DNA of 64,000 nt from Vibrio sp. S9_S30 (GTDB lineage: Bacteria > Pseudomonadota > Gammaproteobacteria > Enterobacterales > Vibrionaceae). Every line of letters starts with the position of its first letter. Position 1 is the first letter of the stretch. Below the pieces are notes generated by a model. That model was not told the DNA's origin. It ran no database searches and saw only the letters and a list, made by a program, of their open reading frames with translations. Made by a program: the position numbers and the translations under genes. The DNA lies in contig NZ_JAAUWT010000001.1 in the NCBI RefSeq assembly GCF_014694455.1, positions 418,995-482,994 of the forward strand, given 5' to 3'. Shown piece after piece: positions 36,024-47,027 of this stretch.

Positions 36024-36338
36024 ATGATTCATGACATCATAGAAGAAAAATTGCGCAGTGCTTTTGAACCTAAGCATCTAGAAGTACTAAATGAAAGTTA
36101 CATGCATAATGTCCCTAAAGGCTCTGAAAGCCACTTTAAAGTGATCATCGTCAGCCAAGCGTTTGAAAACTTGAGACTGATTGCTCGGCACCGCAAAGTT
36201 AATGGCGCATTGATAGAAGAATTAGAAAATCACATACACGCTCTCTCTATTCATACCTATACTGAATCAGAATGGTTGCAACAAACGGATGGCGCTCCAG
36301 AGAGCCCAATGTGTATGGGCGGAAGCAAACTGGGGTAA
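36024..36338 (+). CDS. bolA: BolA-family protein
   Basis: A 104-residue BolA with the family core [29 protein letters not shown], the [12 protein letters not shown] loop that holds the invariant Arg-His cluster, and a [14 protein letters not shown]-terminal segment; CMGG follows. BolA proteins pair with monothiol glutaredoxins in iron-sulfur trafficking and affect cell shape and stress response. An upstream in-frame ATG at 36006 adds six residues, but AAGGA seven bases before 36024 favours the latter. Divergent from rlmG, matching the conserved yajG-bolA neighbourhood. Confidence 0.93.
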   Translation: MIHDIIEEKLRSAFEPKHLEVLNESYMHNVPKGSESHFKVIIVSQAFENLRLIARHRKVNGALIEELENHIHALSIHTYTESEWLQQTDGAPESPMCMGGSKLG

Positions 36339-36748
36339 AGCTAGAGGCGGTGTTGCTGCTTTTTTAAGCAAATTGACGTTGAGTGAATGAATAGTAAAGA
36401 AGTGAATTGTTAAAAAAACATATAAATAAAAATGAATGGCTTAAGTCGATTTGTTTTTATGAAATATTAACATTTGTGCGACAGTTCAAACTTATTCACA
36501 TTGATTAGCTAATCTATAACCAACACACAAAAAATTACCGATTTATCCAATGCGTGGTCATGGCATCATCTTCACAAAAGATGCTAGACTATCGCACCTG
36601 ATAAAACTCGCTATTTTTTGTGACGAGTTAATTAATAGGATGTTGCGATTTTGGCCAGGGTGTCAGGCCAAAACCGGACACAAAGTGTCGTGTCTAACAT
36701 TTACGCAATTAAAAGAATCTTTTTCCCGATAAAGTAGTGCAAGTGCGT
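36339..36748 (+). promoter_or_regulatory. nqr operon leader with two hairpins
   Basis: About 400 bp between bolA and nqrA without a credible gene. Near its end two hairpins follow each other: TTTTGGCC (36649-36656) with GGCCAAAA (36666-36673), and GACAC (36677-36681) with GTGTC (36685-36689). Neither is followed by a T run, so they are not classical terminators. They lie 60-100 nt before nqrA in the probable 5' untranslated region. Confidence 0.5.
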
Positions 36749-38089
36749 ATGATTACAATAAAGAAGGGTTTGGATATTCCAATTTCTGGAGTACCCTCCC
36801 AGGTGATAAGTGATGGCAAGCCCATCAATAAAGTCGCCTTGCTTGGCGAAGAGTACGTTGGAATGCGTCCTACGATGCATGTTCGCGTAGGCGATGAAGT
36901 GAAGAAAGGTCAGGCTCTTTTTGAAGACAAAAAGAACCCCGGTGTGTTATTTACTTCTCCAGCAAGTGGTAAAGTCATTGAAGTTAACCGAGGCGCAAAG
37001 CGCGTTCTTCAATCGGTAGTGATTGAAGTGTCTGGTGATGAGAAAGTGACTTTCGACAGTTACACAGCGGATAAACTGGTGAGCCTTGAGCGCGACGCGA
37101 TCAAAACTCAACTGGTTAACTCTGGTGTGTGGACTGCACTTCGTACTCGTCCGTTCAGTAAGGTTCCCGCGATCGAGTCTTCAACTCAAGCTATCTTTGT
37201 CACTGCAATGGATACCAATCCATTGTCGGCAGATGCTGGAGTGATCATTAATGAGCAATCGGATGCTTTCATAGCTGGCTTAGACGTTCTTTCACGTCTA
37301 ACGGAAGGTAAAGTATACGTATGTAAGAATGGCGAAAGCCTTCCTCGCTCATCTCAATCAAATGTTGAAGAACATGTGTTTGATGGACCACACCCTGCGG
37401 GGCTTGCTGGTACACACATGCACTTCCTTTACCCAGTTAACGAAGAACACGTTGCATGGAGCATCAACTATCAAGATGTGATTGCAGTGGGTCATCTTTT
37501 CCTTTCTGGTGAACTTTACACTGACCGTGTTGTGTCTCTAGCCGGCCCTGTGGTGAATAACCCGCGTCTGGTTCGTACAAGAATAGGTGCAAACTTGGAA
37601 CAGCTTACCGATGGTGAGATGATGCCTGGTGATGTACGTATTATTTCTGGCTCTGTGCTAGCGGGGACTCAAGCGAAAGGGGCTCATGCCTACCTTGGTC
37701 GTTACCATCTTCAAGTGTCTGCACTTCGTGAAGGCTATGAAAAAGAGTTATTTGGCTGGGCGTTGCCAGGTAAGAACAAATACTCTATTACTCGCGCATA
37801 TCTTGGTCACCTGTTCTCAGGGCGTCTATTTAACATGACAACAACGACCAACGGTAGTGATCGTTCTATGGTGCCAATCGGTAACTATGAGAAAGTGCTG
37901 CCTCTGGATATGGAACCAACTCTGCTGCTTCGTGATCTATGTGCCGGCGATACTGACAGTGCTCAGTCACTGGGTGCGCTTGAGCTAGACGAAGAAGATT
38001 TAGCGCTGTGTACGTTTGTGTGCCCAGGCAAATACGAATATGGCGAGTTGCTTCGTGAATGTCTAGACAAGATCGAGAAGGAAGGTTAA
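36749..38089 (+). CDS. nqrA: Na+-translocating NADH:quinone reductase subunit A
   Basis: NqrA is the peripheral cytoplasmic subunit of Na+-NQR, linked to quinone interaction. The 446-residue protein begins [14 protein letters not shown], as in other Vibrio NqrA, with [38 protein letters not shown], a lipoyl-like N-terminal fold, and a C-terminal [19 protein letters not shown] segment. A GTG at 36737 gives four more residues; ATG 36749 matches the family start. First of six closely packed genes, with nqrB 3 bp downstream. Confidence 0.96.
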   Translation: MITIKKGLDIPISGVPSQVISDGKPINKVALLGEEYVGMRPTMHVRVGDEVKKGQALFEDKKNPGVLFTSPASGKVIEVNRGAKRVLQSVVIEVSGDEKVTFDSYTADKLVSLERDAIKTQLVNSGVWTALRTRPFSKVPAIESSTQAIFVTAMDTNPLSADAGVIINEQSDAFIAGLDVLSRLTEGKVYVCKNGESLPRSSQSNVEEHVFDGPHPAGLAGTHMHFLYPVNEEHVAWSINYQDVIAVGHLFLSGELYTDRVVSLAGPVVNNPRLVRTRIGANLEQLTDGEMMPGDVRIISGSVLAGTQAKGAHAYLGRYHLQVSALREGYEKELFGWALPGKNKYSITRAYLGHLFSGRLFNMTTTTNGSDRSMVPIGNYEKVLPLDMEPTLLLRDLCAGDTDSAQSLGALELDEEDLALCTFVCPGKYEYGELLRECLDKIEKEG

Positions 38090-38092
38090 GTC

Positions 38093-39337
38093 ATGGCTCT
38101 AAAGAAGTTTCTTGAAGATATAGAGCACCATTTTGAACCCGGCGGTAAACATGAAAAATGGTTTGCACTGTATGAAGCGGTAGCAACAGTATTCTACACG
38201 CCTGGTTTGGTGACAAAGCGTGGTTCACACGTTCGCGATAGCGTTGACTTAAAGCGCATCATGATCATGGTTTGGTTTGCGACATTCCCAGCAATTTTCT
38301 GGGGTATGTATAACGCAGGTAACCAAGCAATTATGGGTCTTAATCATCTTTACCAAGGTGCAGAGTTCGCCAGTGTTGTGGCGGGCAATTGGCACTATTG
38401 GCTAACAGAGATGATTGCCGGACCGCTCTCCCTTGAAGCAGGGTGGGGAACCAAGATGATTCTTGGTGCGACCTACTTCTTGCCAATCTACCTGACGGTA
38501 TTCGTTGTCGGTGGCTTCTGGGAAGTTCTATTCTGTATGGTTCGTAAGCACGAAGTAAACGAAGGTTTCTTTGTTACCTCCATCTTGTTTGCGCTAATCG
38601 TTCCGCCAACACTTCCTCTTTGGCAAGCTGCTCTGGGTATTACCTTTGGTGTTGTCGTGGCGAAAGAAATCTTTGGTGGTACGGGGCGTAACTTCTTGAA
38701 CCCGGCGCTTGCTGGTCGTGCTTTCCTATTCTTCGCCTACCCAGCACAAATCTCTGGTGATGTTGTTTGGACTGCGGCAGATGGTTTCTCGGGTGCAACG
38801 GCTCTTAGCCAGTGGGCACAAGGTGGTAACGGTGCACTAGTGAACACAATCACTGGTGAAGCGATCACTTGGATGGATGCTTTCCTAGGTAATATCCCCG
38901 GCTCAATTGGTGAAGTGTCGACTCTGGCATTGATGATTGGTGCGGCGTTTATTGTCTATATTGGTGTCGCTTCGTGGCGAATCATCGGTGGTGTTTTATT
39001 GGGTATGGTGGCAACGTCATTCCTGTTCAACGTCATTGGTTCTGACACGAACCCATTGTTCAACATGCCGTGGCACTGGCACCTTGTTTTGGGTGGGTTT
39101 GCATTTGGTATGTTCTTCATGGCAACCGACCCCGTATCTGCTTCCTTTACTGATAAAGGTAAGTGGGCTTACGGTTTATTGATTGGCGCAATGTGTGTGA
39201 TGATTCGTGTGGTTAACCCAGCCTACCCAGAGGGTATGATGTTGGCGATTCTATTCGCGAACCTATTCGCACCTCTGTTCGACCACGTTGTGATCGAGAA
39301 GAACATCAAGCGGAGAAAAGCACGTTATGGCAAGTAG
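38093..39337 (+). CDS. nqrB: Na+-translocating NADH:quinone reductase subunit B
   Basis: NqrB is the main Na+-channel membrane subunit and binds FMN covalently plus riboflavin. The 414-residue protein has about ten membrane helices. [11 protein letters not shown] near residue 235 contains the SGAT motif whose Thr carries phosphoester-linked FMN, attached by Apb[25 protein letters not shown] and [18 protein letters not shown] are RnfD/NqrB family signatures. It overlaps nqrC by 11 bp. Codon choice is highly regular, as for an abundant respiratory complex. Confidence 0.97.
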   Translation: MALKKFLEDIEHHFEPGGKHEKWFALYEAVATVFYTPGLVTKRGSHVRDSVDLKRIMIMVWFATFPAIFWGMYNAGNQAIMGLNHLYQGAEFASVVAGNWHYWLTEMIAGPLSLEAGWGTKMILGATYFLPIYLTVFVVGGFWEVLFCMVRKHEVNEGFFVTSILFALIVPPTLPLWQAALGITFGVVVAKEIFGGTGRNFLNPALAGRAFLFFAYPAQISGDVVWTAADGFSGATALSQWAQGGNGALVNTITGEAITWMDAFLGNIPGSIGEVSTLALMIGAAFIVYIGVASWRIIGGVLLGMVATSFLFNVIGSDTNPLFNMPWHWHLVLGGFAFGMFFMATDPVSASFTDKGKWAYGLLIGAMCVMIRVVNPAYPEGMMLAILFANLFAPLFDHVVIEKNIKRRKARYGK

Positions 39338-40115
39338 TAACGATAGCATTAAAAAGACGCTGGGTGTTGTTGTCGGATTGAGCTTGGTTTGTTCAATCGT
39401 CGTATCAACAGCAGCTGTGGGTCTACGTGGTCAACAGAAGGCGAATGCTGTTTTAGATAAGCAAAGCAAAATTGTTGAAGTTGCGGGCTATGAAGCAAGC
39501 AGCCCAGCTGAAGTTCGTTCATTGTTTGGTGAAAAGATCGAACCTCGTTTGGTCAACTTCAGCACGGGTGAATACGTTCAGGAAACGGAAGACGGTTTAA
39601 CGGCTTCTAATTACGATCAGCGTAAAGCCTCTAAAGACCCATCTCAGTCGATTAAACTGGCACCTGAAGACGACAAAGCAAAAATTCTTCGTCGTGCAAA
39701 TACAGGTATTGTTTACCTAGTTAAAGATGGCAATGACTTTTCTAAAGTGATCATCCCTGTCCATGGAACAGGTCTATGGTCAATGATGTACGCGTTTGTT
39801 GCAGTTGAAACAGACGGTAACACAGTGTCAGGTATTACTTACTACGAGCAAGGTGAAACGCCTGGACTTGGTGGTGAGGTTGAAAACCCAACTTGGCGTG
39901 CACAGTGGGCAGGTAAGAAACTGTTTGATGAAAACCACCAACCCGCTCTCAAGGTTGTGAAAGGGGGGGCTCCATCCGGTTCTGAACATGGTATTGACGG
40001 TCTGTCGGGTGCGACACTAACTAGTAACGGTGTTCAAAACACATTTGACTTCTGGTTAGGAGATATGGGCTTTGGACCATTCCTAGCAAAAGTTCGTGAC
40101 GGAGGTTTGAACTAA
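39327..40115 (+). CDS. nqrC: Na+-translocating NADH:quinone reductase subunit C
   Basis: NqrC is a periplasm-facing subunit anchored by one N-terminal helix ([22 protein letters not shown]). The FMN-binding domain ends in [21 protein letters not shown]; the SGAT threonine (about residue 231) takes covalent FMN from Apb[22 protein letters not shown] is the conserved RnfG/NqrC segment. 262 residues, the usual length. The start overlaps nqrB and the stop shares a base with nqrD, so the whole block is coupled. Confidence 0.96.
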   Translation: MASSNDSIKKTLGVVVGLSLVCSIVVSTAAVGLRGQQKANAVLDKQSKIVEVAGYEASSPAEVRSLFGEKIEPRLVNFSTGEYVQETEDGLTASNYDQRKASKDPSQSIKLAPEDDKAKILRRANTGIVYLVKDGNDFSKVIIPVHGTGLWSMMYAFVAVETDGNTVSGITYYEQGETPGLGGEVENPTWRAQWAGKKLFDENHQPALKVVKGGAPSGSEHGIDGLSGATLTSNGVQNTFDFWLGDMGFGPFLAKVRDGGLN

Positions 40116-40747
40116 TGTCTAGTGCAAAAGAGATTAAAAAAAGTGTCTTAGCGCCAGTTTTGGATAATAACCCAATCGCGCTTCAGGTACTGGGTGTGTG
40201 TTCTGCACTGGCAGTAACCACTAAACTGGAAACAGCGTTTGTAATGACTCTGGCGGTTATGTTTGTAACGGCATTGTCAAACTTCTTTGTTTCTCTTATC
40301 CGTAACCACATTCCAAACAGTGTTCGTATTATCGTACAGATGGCGATCATTGCTTCATTGGTTATCGTGGTAGACCAAATCCTAAAAGCTTACTTATACG
40401 ATATCTCTAAGCAGCTATCTGTATTCGTTGGTCTGATCATTACAAACTGTATTGTAATGGGTCGAGCAGAAGCATTTGCGATGAAATCTGCCCCTTTACC
40501 GTCTCTAATTGATGGTATTGGTAACGGGCTTGGCTACGGTTTTGTGCTGATTACTGTTGGCTTCTTCCGCGAGCTATTCGGGAGCGGTAAGTTATTTGGT
40601 ATGGAAGTACTTCCGCTAGTGAGTAACGGCGGTTGGTATCAACCAAACGGTTTGATGCTTCTGGCACCATCCGCATTCTTCTTGATCGGTTTCCTAATCT
40701 GGACGATCCGTACGTTCAAACCAGAACAAGTAGAAGCGAAGGAGTAA
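40115..40747 (+). CDS. nqrD: Na+-translocating NADH:quinone reductase subunit D
   Basis: A 210-residue six-helix membrane subunit. [27 protein letters not shown] contains the Cys that, with a partner in NqrE, binds the intramembrane iron-sulfur centre, and [17 protein letters not shown] holds the second Cys. It shares its fold with RnfE. It starts at the nqrC stop codon and is followed 7 bp later by nqrE. The adjoining RnfA/NqrE-type paralog supports assignment as NqrD rather than an Rnf protein. Confidence 0.96.
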   Translation: MSSAKEIKKSVLAPVLDNNPIALQVLGVCSALAVTTKLETAFVMTLAVMFVTALSNFFVSLIRNHIPNSVRIIVQMAIIASLVIVVDQILKAYLYDISKQLSVFVGLIITNCIVMGRAEAFAMKSAPLPSLIDGIGNGLGYGFVLITVGFFRELFGSGKLFGMEVLPLVSNGGWYQPNGLMLLAPSAFFLIGFLIWTIRTFKPEQVEAKE

Positions 40748-40754
40748 GGTTGTC

Positions 40755-41351
40755 ATGGAACATTATATTAGTCTGCTAGTTAAATCGATTTTCATCGAAA
40801 ACATGGCACTGTCTTTCTTCTTGGGTATGTGTACATTCTTGGCGGTATCGAAGAAAGTTAAGACATCTTTTGGCTTAGGTGTCGCTGTTGTCGTTGTACT
40901 GACTATCGCAGTACCTGTAAACAACTTGGTTTACAACCTTGTGCTTAAAGAGAATGCTCTGGTTGAAGGTGTTGACCTGAGCTTCCTGAACTTCATTACC
41001 TTCATTGGTGTCATCGCAGCATTAGTACAGATTCTAGAGATGGTTCTTGACCGTTTCTTCCCGCCTCTGTACAACGCATTGGGTATTTTCCTTCCGTTGA
41101 TCACAGTGAACTGTGCCATCTTCGGTGGTGTATCTTTCATGGTGCAGCGTGATTACAACTTTGCTGAGTCCGTCGTTTACGGTTTCGGTTCTGGTGTGGG
41201 TTGGATGCTTGCTATCGTCGCGTTAGCAGGTATTCGTGAGAAGATGAAGTACTCCGACGTTCCTCCAGGTTTACGTGGTCTTGGTATCACATTTATCTCT
41301 GTAGGTCTGATGGCACTGGGTTTCATGTCATTCTCTGGTGTTCAACTGTAA
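40755..41351 (+). CDS. nqrE: Na+-translocating NADH:quinone reductase subunit E
   Basis: A 198-residue membrane subunit related to NqrD in inverted topology. [15 protein letters not shown] and [17 protein letters not shown] carry the two cysteines that complete the shared iron cluster. [15 protein letters not shown] is the typical N-terminal segment. With NqrD it forms the electron-transfer bridge across the membrane. Followed 17 bp later by nqrF with an AAGGAAT ribosome site. Confidence 0.96.
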   Translation: MEHYISLLVKSIFIENMALSFFLGMCTFLAVSKKVKTSFGLGVAVVVVLTIAVPVNNLVYNLVLKENALVEGVDLSFLNFITFIGVIAALVQILEMVLDRFFPPLYNALGIFLPLITVNCAIFGGVSFMVQRDYNFAESVVYGFGSGVGWMLAIVALAGIREKMKYSDVPPGLRGLGITFISVGLMALGFMSFSGVQL

Positions 41352-41368
41352 GGCATAAGGAATAGTCA

Positions 41369-42592
41369 ATGGACATTATTCTTGGTGTAGTGATGTTTAC
41401 ACTGATTGTTCTAGCCCTAGTTTTGGTTATTTTATTTGCCAAATCTAAGCTAGTACCAACAGGTGACATTACCATTTCCGTAAATGGCGATCCTGCAAAA
41501 GCGATCGTTTCTCAACCAGGTAGCAAGTTGCTAAGTGCTCTTGCTGGTGCTGGTGTATTCGTTTCATCTGCTTGTGGTGGCGGTGGCTCTTGTGGTCAGT
41601 GTCGTGTGAAAGTGAAATCTGGTGGTGGCGATATTCTGCCAACAGAACTTGACCACATTACGAAAGGTGAAGCCCGTGAAGGTGAGCGTTTAGCTTGTCA
41701 GGTGGCAGTGAAAACTGACATGGACATCGAGCTTCCTGAAGAAATCTTCGGCGTTAAAAAGTGGGAATGTACGGTTATCTCTAACGATAACAAAGCGACA
41801 TTCATCAAAGAACTTAAGATTCAGATCCCAGATGGCGAATCTGTCCCTTTCCGTGCTGGTGGTTACATTCAAATCGAAGCGCCAGTTCACCACGTGAAAT
41901 ACGCTGACTACGATATTCCTGATGAATATCGTGAAGACTGGGACAAGTTCAACCTGTTCCGCTATGAGTCTAAAGTGAACGAAGAAACCATTCGCGCTTA
42001 CTCAATGGCGAACTACCCTGAAGAAGAAGGCATTATTATGCTGAATGTGCGTATCGCTACGCCGCCGCCTAATAATCCTGATGTGCCACCTGGTATCATG
42101 TCTTCGTACATCTGGTCTCTTAAAGAAGGTGACAAGTGTACGATCTCTGGTCCATTTGGTGAATTCTTCGCGAAAGATACCGATGCTGAAATGGTCTTCG
42201 TTGGTGGTGGTGCGGGTATGGCGCCAATGCGTTCGCATATCTTCGATCAGCTTAAGCGTTTGAACTCTAGCCGTAAGATGTCGTTCTGGTACGGTGCGCG
42301 TTCTAAGCGAGAGATGTTCTACGTAGAAGATTTTGACGGTCTGCAATCTGAAAACGATAACTTCGTTTGGCACTGTGCTCTGTCGGATCCAATGCCAGAA
42401 GATAACTGGGAAGGTTACACAGGCTTCATCCACAACGTATTGTACGAAAACTACCTGAAGGATCATGATGCGCCTGAAGATTGCGAGTACTACATGTGTG
42501 GTCCACCAATGATGAACGCGGCTGTGATCGGCATGCTGAAAGATCTTGGTGTTGAAGACGAAAACATCCTATTGGATGACTTCGGTGGCTAA
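41369..42592 (+). CDS. nqrF: Na+-translocating NADH:quinone reductase subunit F
   Basis: NqrF is the NADH entry subunit. One N-terminal membrane helix is followed by a 2Fe-2S ferredoxin domain with [16 protein letters not shown] and ERLACQV (four Cys ligands), then a ferredoxin-NADP-reductase-like part: RAYSMANYP (FAD binding), [23 protein letters not shown] (NADH binding) and [13 protein letters not shown]. 407 residues, as usual. Last structural gene of the complex; a strong hairpin terminator follows before apbE. Confidence 0.97.
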   Translation: MDIILGVVMFTLIVLALVLVILFAKSKLVPTGDITISVNGDPAKAIVSQPGSKLLSALAGAGVFVSSACGGGGSCGQCRVKVKSGGGDILPTELDHITKGEAREGERLACQVAVKTDMDIELPEEIFGVKKWECTVISNDNKATFIKELKIQIPDGESVPFRAGGYIQIEAPVHHVKYADYDIPDEYREDWDKFNLFRYESKVNEETIRAYSMANYPEEEGIIMLNVRIATPPPNNPDVPPGIMSSYIWSLKEGDKCTISGPFGEFFAKDTDAEMVFVGGGAGMAPMRSHIFDQLKRLNSSRKMSFWYGARSKREMFYVEDFDGLQSENDNFVWHCALSDPMPEDNWEGYTGFIHNVLYENYLKDHDAPEDCEYYMCGPPMMNAAVIGMLKDLGVEDENILLDDFGG

Positions 42593-42613
42593 ATCCATCT
42601 AAGTGATTGATTT

Positions 42614-42646
42614 ATGGCTGGCTCGTATGAGTCAGCCATTTGTTTT
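42614..42646 (+). terminator. Terminator after nqrF
   Basis: ATGGCTGGCTC (42614-42624) pairs with GAGTCAGCCAT (42629-42639), one G-U pair, over a GTAT loop, followed by TTGTTTTT. It separates the six structural genes from apbE-nqrM, so these two may depend on read-through or their own promoter. Confidence 0.88.
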
Positions 42647-42746
42647 TGTAAACCGAGTTGTTATAGGACAGTATCTCTGTTAGCAGACGCTAATGTATGG
42701 GGTGTTTTCCTCTATCAACTTAAAAATTATGAGCAGGAGTGAGCAA

Positions 42747-43751
42747 GTGAAATATTGGCTTGTTGTCTTAACTTCCATCGTGTTTCTTGCGGGTTGCAGT
42801 CAGCCGAAAGAACAAATCCATTTGTCCGGTCCTACTATGGGAACGACTTACAATATTAAGTATATTGAGGTTGAGGGGGCACCTACCTCTGCCGATATTC
42901 AAGCAGAAGTCGATAAATTGCTGGAATTGGTGAATGACCAAATGTCGACTTATCGCAAGGATTCAGAGCTTAGTCGTTTTAACCAGTACAAAGGTAATGA
43001 AGCATTTGAGGTGTCCGCTGACACGGCGACAGTGGTGAAAGAGGCGATTCGACTGAATAAACTTACTCGTGGGGCATTGGATGTGACCGTTGGACCACTT
43101 GTTAACTTATGGGGCTTTGGTCCTGAGGCTCGACCAGAAGTTGTGCCGAGTGATGAAGAGCTGAATGCGCGCAAAGCCATGACGGGAATATCACATTTAA
43201 GTGTGACCTCTAATACCCTGAAAAAGTCGTTGCCGGATCTGTATGTTGATCTTTCTACCATTGCAAAGGGGTGGGGAGTGGATGTGGTCGCCAATTATGT
43301 TGAATCTCTTGGCATTAACAATTACATGGTTGAAATTGGTGGTGAGATTCGCTTAAAAGGCGTGAATCAAAGTGAAGGAGCGTGGCGAATTGCTATCGAA
43401 AAGCCTTCAACCACGGAGCGTGCGATTCAAGAAATTATTGAACCTGGTGATATGGCCATTGCGACTTCAGGTGATTACCGAAATTATTTTGAAAAGGACG
43501 GTGTTCGATACTCGCATATTATCAACCCACAAACGGGCAAGCCGATCGACCATAAAGTGGTCTCGGTTACGGTGCTGCATCCTTCAAGTATGACAGCCGA
43601 CGGTCTTTCTACTGGTATTATGGTGTTAGGTGAAGAGGCAGGTATGGACATCGCGAACGAAAATAATCTTGCCGTTATGATTATTGTAAAAACAGAGCAA
43701 GGGTTCGAAGAAGTCTATTCAGACGCTTTTAAGAAGTATTTAAATAAATAA
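42747..43751 (+). CDS. apbE: FAD:protein FMN transferase (ApbE)
   Basis: ApbE attaches FMN to the SGAT threonines of NqrB and NqrC. The protein is a lipoprotein with signal KYWLVVLTSIVFLAGC. Family motifs are GPTMGTTYNIKY, QMSTYRKDSELSRFNQ, LVNLWGFGPE, YVDLSTIAKGWGVDVVANYVE, VEIGGEIRLKG and YSHIINPQTGKPIDHKVVSVTVLHPSSMTADGLSTG. The open frame reaches 42693, but AGGAG seven bases before the GTG at 42747 and the signal peptide set the start there (334 residues). nqrM follows 15 bp later. Confidence 0.95.
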   Translation: MKYWLVVLTSIVFLAGCSQPKEQIHLSGPTMGTTYNIKYIEVEGAPTSADIQAEVDKLLELVNDQMSTYRKDSELSRFNQYKGNEAFEVSADTATVVKEAIRLNKLTRGALDVTVGPLVNLWGFGPEARPEVVPSDEELNARKAMTGISHLSVTSNTLKKSLPDLYVDLSTIAKGWGVDVVANYVESLGINNYMVEIGGEIRLKGVNQSEGAWRIAIEKPSTTERAIQEIIEPGDMAIATSGDYRNYFEKDGVRYSHIINPQTGKPIDHKVVSVTVLHPSSMTADGLSTGIMVLGEEAGMDIANENNLAVMIIVKTEQGFEEVYSDAFKKYLNK

Positions 43752-43766
43752 TAGGAGTCGTGAGCA

Positions 43767-44000
43767 ATGGCTACATTTATCGTTACATTTGGATTTTTCT
43801 TGGCAATTGTCACCGCTATGTCTGTCGGTTACATCTTTCAAAAGAAAGTTGTGAAAGGAAGCTGTGGCGGGTTGGGTGCTGTTGGCATTGATAAAGTGTG
43901 CAACTGTCCAGAGCCATGTGATGCACGTAAAAAGCGTGAAGCACGTGAAGCTGTGCGTGCTGAAAAAATTGCCGCTTGGGAAAAAGATAAAATTCTCTAA
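43767..44000 (+). CDS. nqrM: Na+-NQR maturation protein NqrM
   Basis: A 77-residue protein (formerly DUF539) with one N-terminal membrane helix (FIVTFGFFLAIVTAMSVGYIF) and a Cys-rich soluble part, SCGGLGAVGIDKVCNCPEPCDARKK, with four conserved cysteines. NqrM is needed for Na+-NQR assembly, proposed to deliver iron to the NqrD/NqrE centre. It follows apbE in the same order as in other Vibrionaceae, and a terminator closes the unit. Confidence 0.95.
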   Translation: MATFIVTFGFFLAIVTAMSVGYIFQKKVVKGSCGGLGAVGIDKVCNCPEPCDARKKREAREAVRAEKIAAWEKDKIL

Positions 44001-44025
44001 GGTTTTTGGCTTATAAACTTGACCC

Positions 44026-44060
44026 AAAAAGCTCAGTCATTGCTGAGCTTTTTGCTTTTT
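44026..44060 (+). terminator. Terminator after nqrM
   Basis: AAAAAGCTCAG (44026-44036) pairs perfectly with CTGAGCTTTTT (44043-44053) over a 6-nt loop and runs into GCTTTTT. It can act on both strands. Confidence 0.9.
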
Positions 44061-44284
44061 AAAATATGCCCGAGATGAGTATGTTGTATCTGAGTTGATA
44101 GAGACTGCAGATAGACCCAGCCATCATGGCGTTGTGGTCGGTTATCAAGCTTTGCGAAAGACAATGACACAGCTTGAAAATATTGTGCATAAGGTTGCAT
44201 AAAGAGGCGAATTTACGCGTCAAATGGCAAGCGAATTCAACGCAGTCATCGGCAAACGCAACGACGGATAGAAAGGTTCTCAGG

Positions 44285-44659
44285 TTACATAGAGGGACTG
44301 GTGAGCGTAACGGTGTAGCGCCATGGTTCCCCATTTTCGGCATTGATGTCCATACTGACCTTTTTACTGTCGTTTGTCGTGAGTGTCAGAGAGGGTAATT
44401 CCAAAGTGCTTAGTCCGCCTTTATCATCACAGGTAACGTTGCCGACGAGCTCTACATTACCGAGTGAATCTGGTGTTACTTTCGCGAGGAATTTGCAGTT
44501 TCCTGATACGGCAGCTCCCCACTCATCCGCTTCAAGGAATGCTTCAAAATAATGGTGTTGCTCTTGTTTTTCTAGCGTAATACTTGCTTTGTAGTCAAAA
44601 TTAGCCGCCGCTGGAAAGCTGGCGACGACGAATAAGAAACACATCATCCGAATGTTCAT
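44285..44659 (-). CDS. Hypothetical exported protein
   Basis: A 124-residue protein with a clean signal peptide (MNIRMMCFLFVVASFPAAANF) and a beta-rich mature part with two cysteines (SGNCKFLAKV and GNVTCDDKGG) that could form a disulfide. AGGTG lies eight bases before the ATG. No recognisable family. It follows another unrecognised small gene by 10 bp on the same strand, so the two may be co-transcribed. Probably periplasmic. Confidence 0.62.
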   Translation of the reverse strand: MNIRMMCFLFVVASFPAAANFDYKASITLEKQEQHHYFEAFLEADEWGAAVSGNCKFLAKVTPDSLGNVELVGNVTCDDKGGLSTLELPSLTLTTNDSKKVSMDINAENGEPWRYTVTLTSPSM

Positions 44660-44668
44660 TCTTCACCT

Positions 44669-44953
44669 TTATTTCTGTATAGGATTTCCACGCGAAATAA
44701 ATCCGTTAGCACTATTCACAAGATTATCAGGAGCGTCGATCAAACTCGTCAAATTAAAGTAAGTACTGAGATATCCGTCCATACCTATCTTCGCCTCGAT
44801 ACGTCTAGCGATAACACCACGGTCGCAATGATGTACTGGCGATATTGCCTTGCTGTTGTAGCGCTTCAATTTGTCCATCGATTTTCTGGTGTAAACATTC
44901 GGAACCTTGAGGTAGTGGCTTTCGAGGATGGCTTGCATTTGAACCATTGCCAT
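44669..44953 (-). CDS. Hypothetical protein, possibly truncated
   Basis: A 94-codon frame immediately upstream of the exported protein gene. The product is soluble with HYLKVPNVYTRKSMDKLKRY and SPVHHCDRGVIARRIEAKIGMDGYL segments; no signal peptide or known motif. The reading frame looks protein-like throughout, but the ribosome site is weak, and the N-terminus starts inside a helix-like segment, so it may be the surviving C-terminal part of a longer gene. No function can be given. Confidence 0.42.
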   Translation of the reverse strand: MAMVQMQAILESHYLKVPNVYTRKSMDKLKRYNSKAISPVHHCDRGVIARRIEAKIGMDGYLSTYFNLTSLIDAPDNLVNSANGFISRGNPIQK

Positions 44954-45223
44954 GAATTCGAGTCACGTTTACCTTGCAAGAGGCACGCTTATTTGTGCGT
45001 TATCTAATGTCATGTCCACGTCGTCAGCAATATTCCATTTTTTCTAGTGTGGCTATATTCGGCGAGTCGGCACCATAGGGCTGGGTAGGGGGTAGCCCTT
45101 TGGTTTTCATGCAATAAGCGGGGGATTTGAAGATTAAGCAAATGACGTTCTTTTTTTGGAGAGTGATGAGTGAGGAGAATAGGTAAAATTCATATGTCGT
45201 TTGGCGTTATGGCTGGGCTGAGA

Positions 45224-46447
45224 TTAGCGTGCTACGAGCCGATTTCGGCCTTCTTCTTTGGCTTGATACAGTAAATCGTCGGCATCACGAATGATCTCTT
45301 CCAAGTTTTGACCTTCGCGACTGGAGCTGACCCCGATGCTTACTGTGAGATGAATTTGCCGCTCTTTGTATTGAACAGGGGTCTTTTCAATGCGCTGACG
45401 CATGTTTTCTAAGCGAGTTTTAAACTCTTGATAATCGCCACTGTGCTGAATGCAAAACTCCTCGCCACCAAATCGCACTGCAACGTCATTTTTGAAGTAA
45501 ATAGAGATAATTTGAGCCACATTAATCAGTGCTCTATCGCCACCATCATGACCATAGGTATCATTCACTTTCTTGAAAAAATCAATATCTATCATGGCGA
45601 TATTTCTTTTGAGGCACGGTTCTAAGCAATTTTCGCCGAAGAGGTAACGTCTATTCCAAAGGCCCGTTAACGCATCTTGATTAGCAATGTGGTAAAGCTC
45701 ATCGGTGGCATCTTTCATATCCAGAATATGTTGGACACGACAATAAAACTCTTCCTGATTGAAAGGTTTATAAAGGAAATCGTTAGCTCCTGCTTTTAGA
45801 AATCGTGCCGTCATTGTGCGGTCGCTGTTACCTGATAGACCCAAAATGGCCAAATGGTTTCGGTCGTACTGCTTTCGAATTTCTCTGGTCATCGTAATGC
45901 CGTCTTTATTCGGCATATCATGATCGGTAATGATCACGGTGATGTCAGGGTTTTCTGACAAAATGTCAATCGCTTGCTGACCATCCTGTGCTTGCAAAGT
46001 GTCAATGTATTGATGTTCTAAAAGGTAGACAATATGGCTTCTAACCGTCGCTGAGTTATCGACAACTAACGCTTTGTGCGTATGATTGGCCATTAAACGC
46101 TTTAGAAGCGGAATTAAGTACGATACAGAAGCACTGCTGTCTTTGGTGATGTAATCGAGTACGCCTTTGGCAATAACCTTTTCACGGATGCAGTCATTAA
46201 ACTGTGCTGTGAGGACAATCGCACGAACCTTGTATGATAAAACAAGATCGACAATTTCCCCATCAGGCCCATCGGGTAAGCAATAATCCAATACAGCACA
46301 TAGAAAGTGAGTATCTTGGCTTATTATGCTATTCGCTGCTTCTAACGATTCAGCGAGGACAACATCAAACCCAATCTGCGTAAGTTGCGAGTTAAGATAG
46401 TTACGAAAGGCACGGCTATCCTCGACAACCAAAATTCGATTTAGCAC
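45224..46447 (-). CDS. Diguanylate cyclase with two receiver domains (REC-REC-GGDEF)
   Basis: A 407-residue response regulator that would make c-di-GMP. REC1 (about 1-120) has ILVVEDSRAF and the phospho-acceptor in AVLDYCLPDGPDGE; REC2 (about 123-240) has ALVVDNSATVRSHI and IITDHDMPNKDGIT; the GGDEF domain (about 255-405) shows DALTGLWNRRYLF, MIDIDFFKKVNDTYGHDGGDRAL and the active loop RFGGEEF, a permitted GGEEF variant. No membrane segment. No kinase is adjacent, so the phosphate donor is elsewhere. It resembles the PleD-type layout. Confidence 0.92.
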   Translation of the reverse strand: MLNRILVVEDSRAFRNYLNSQLTQIGFDVVLAESLEAANSIISQDTHFLCAVLDYCLPDGPDGEIVDLVLSYKVRAIVLTAQFNDCIREKVIAKGVLDYITKDSSASVSYLIPLLKRLMANHTHKALVVDNSATVRSHIVYLLEHQYIDTLQAQDGQQAIDILSENPDITVIITDHDMPNKDGITMTREIRKQYDRNHLAILGLSGNSDRTMTARFLKAGANDFLYKPFNQEEFYCRVQHILDMKDATDELYHIANQDALTGLWNRRYLFGENCLEPCLKRNIAMIDIDFFKKVNDTYGHDGGDRALINVAQIISIYFKNDVAVRFGGEEFCIQHSGDYQEFKTRLENMRQRIEKTPVQYKERQIHLTVSIGVSSSREGQNLEEIIRDADDLLYQAKEEGRNRLVAR

Positions 46448-46698
46448 TATAGCTCCGATTGATTCTAATTAATTGACTTGATTGTACAAGTCGAATAATA
46501 AAAGTGATTGTTAAGTCTAATCACAAAAATGAGTAGCCCCATAAAAAAACACTTTATTTCCACTGTAGTAAAAGAGATGAGACAAAATATACCGCTGTTA
46601 ACTTTTTTAAACAGCCAAGTTTTGTCAGTAGAATCCAGTAAAGGCTGGGTAATATTTCTGACTTTTTGTTGTGCTGATTTTTAAACAGCATGTTATGA

Positions 46699-47016
<318 letters not shown>

Positions 47017-47027
47017 GACGACGTAAA

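Noticed and set aside
44059..44343. 94-codon minus-strand frame after nqrM
   Set aside because: It overlaps the end of the better-supported exported-protein gene and lacks a ribosome site.
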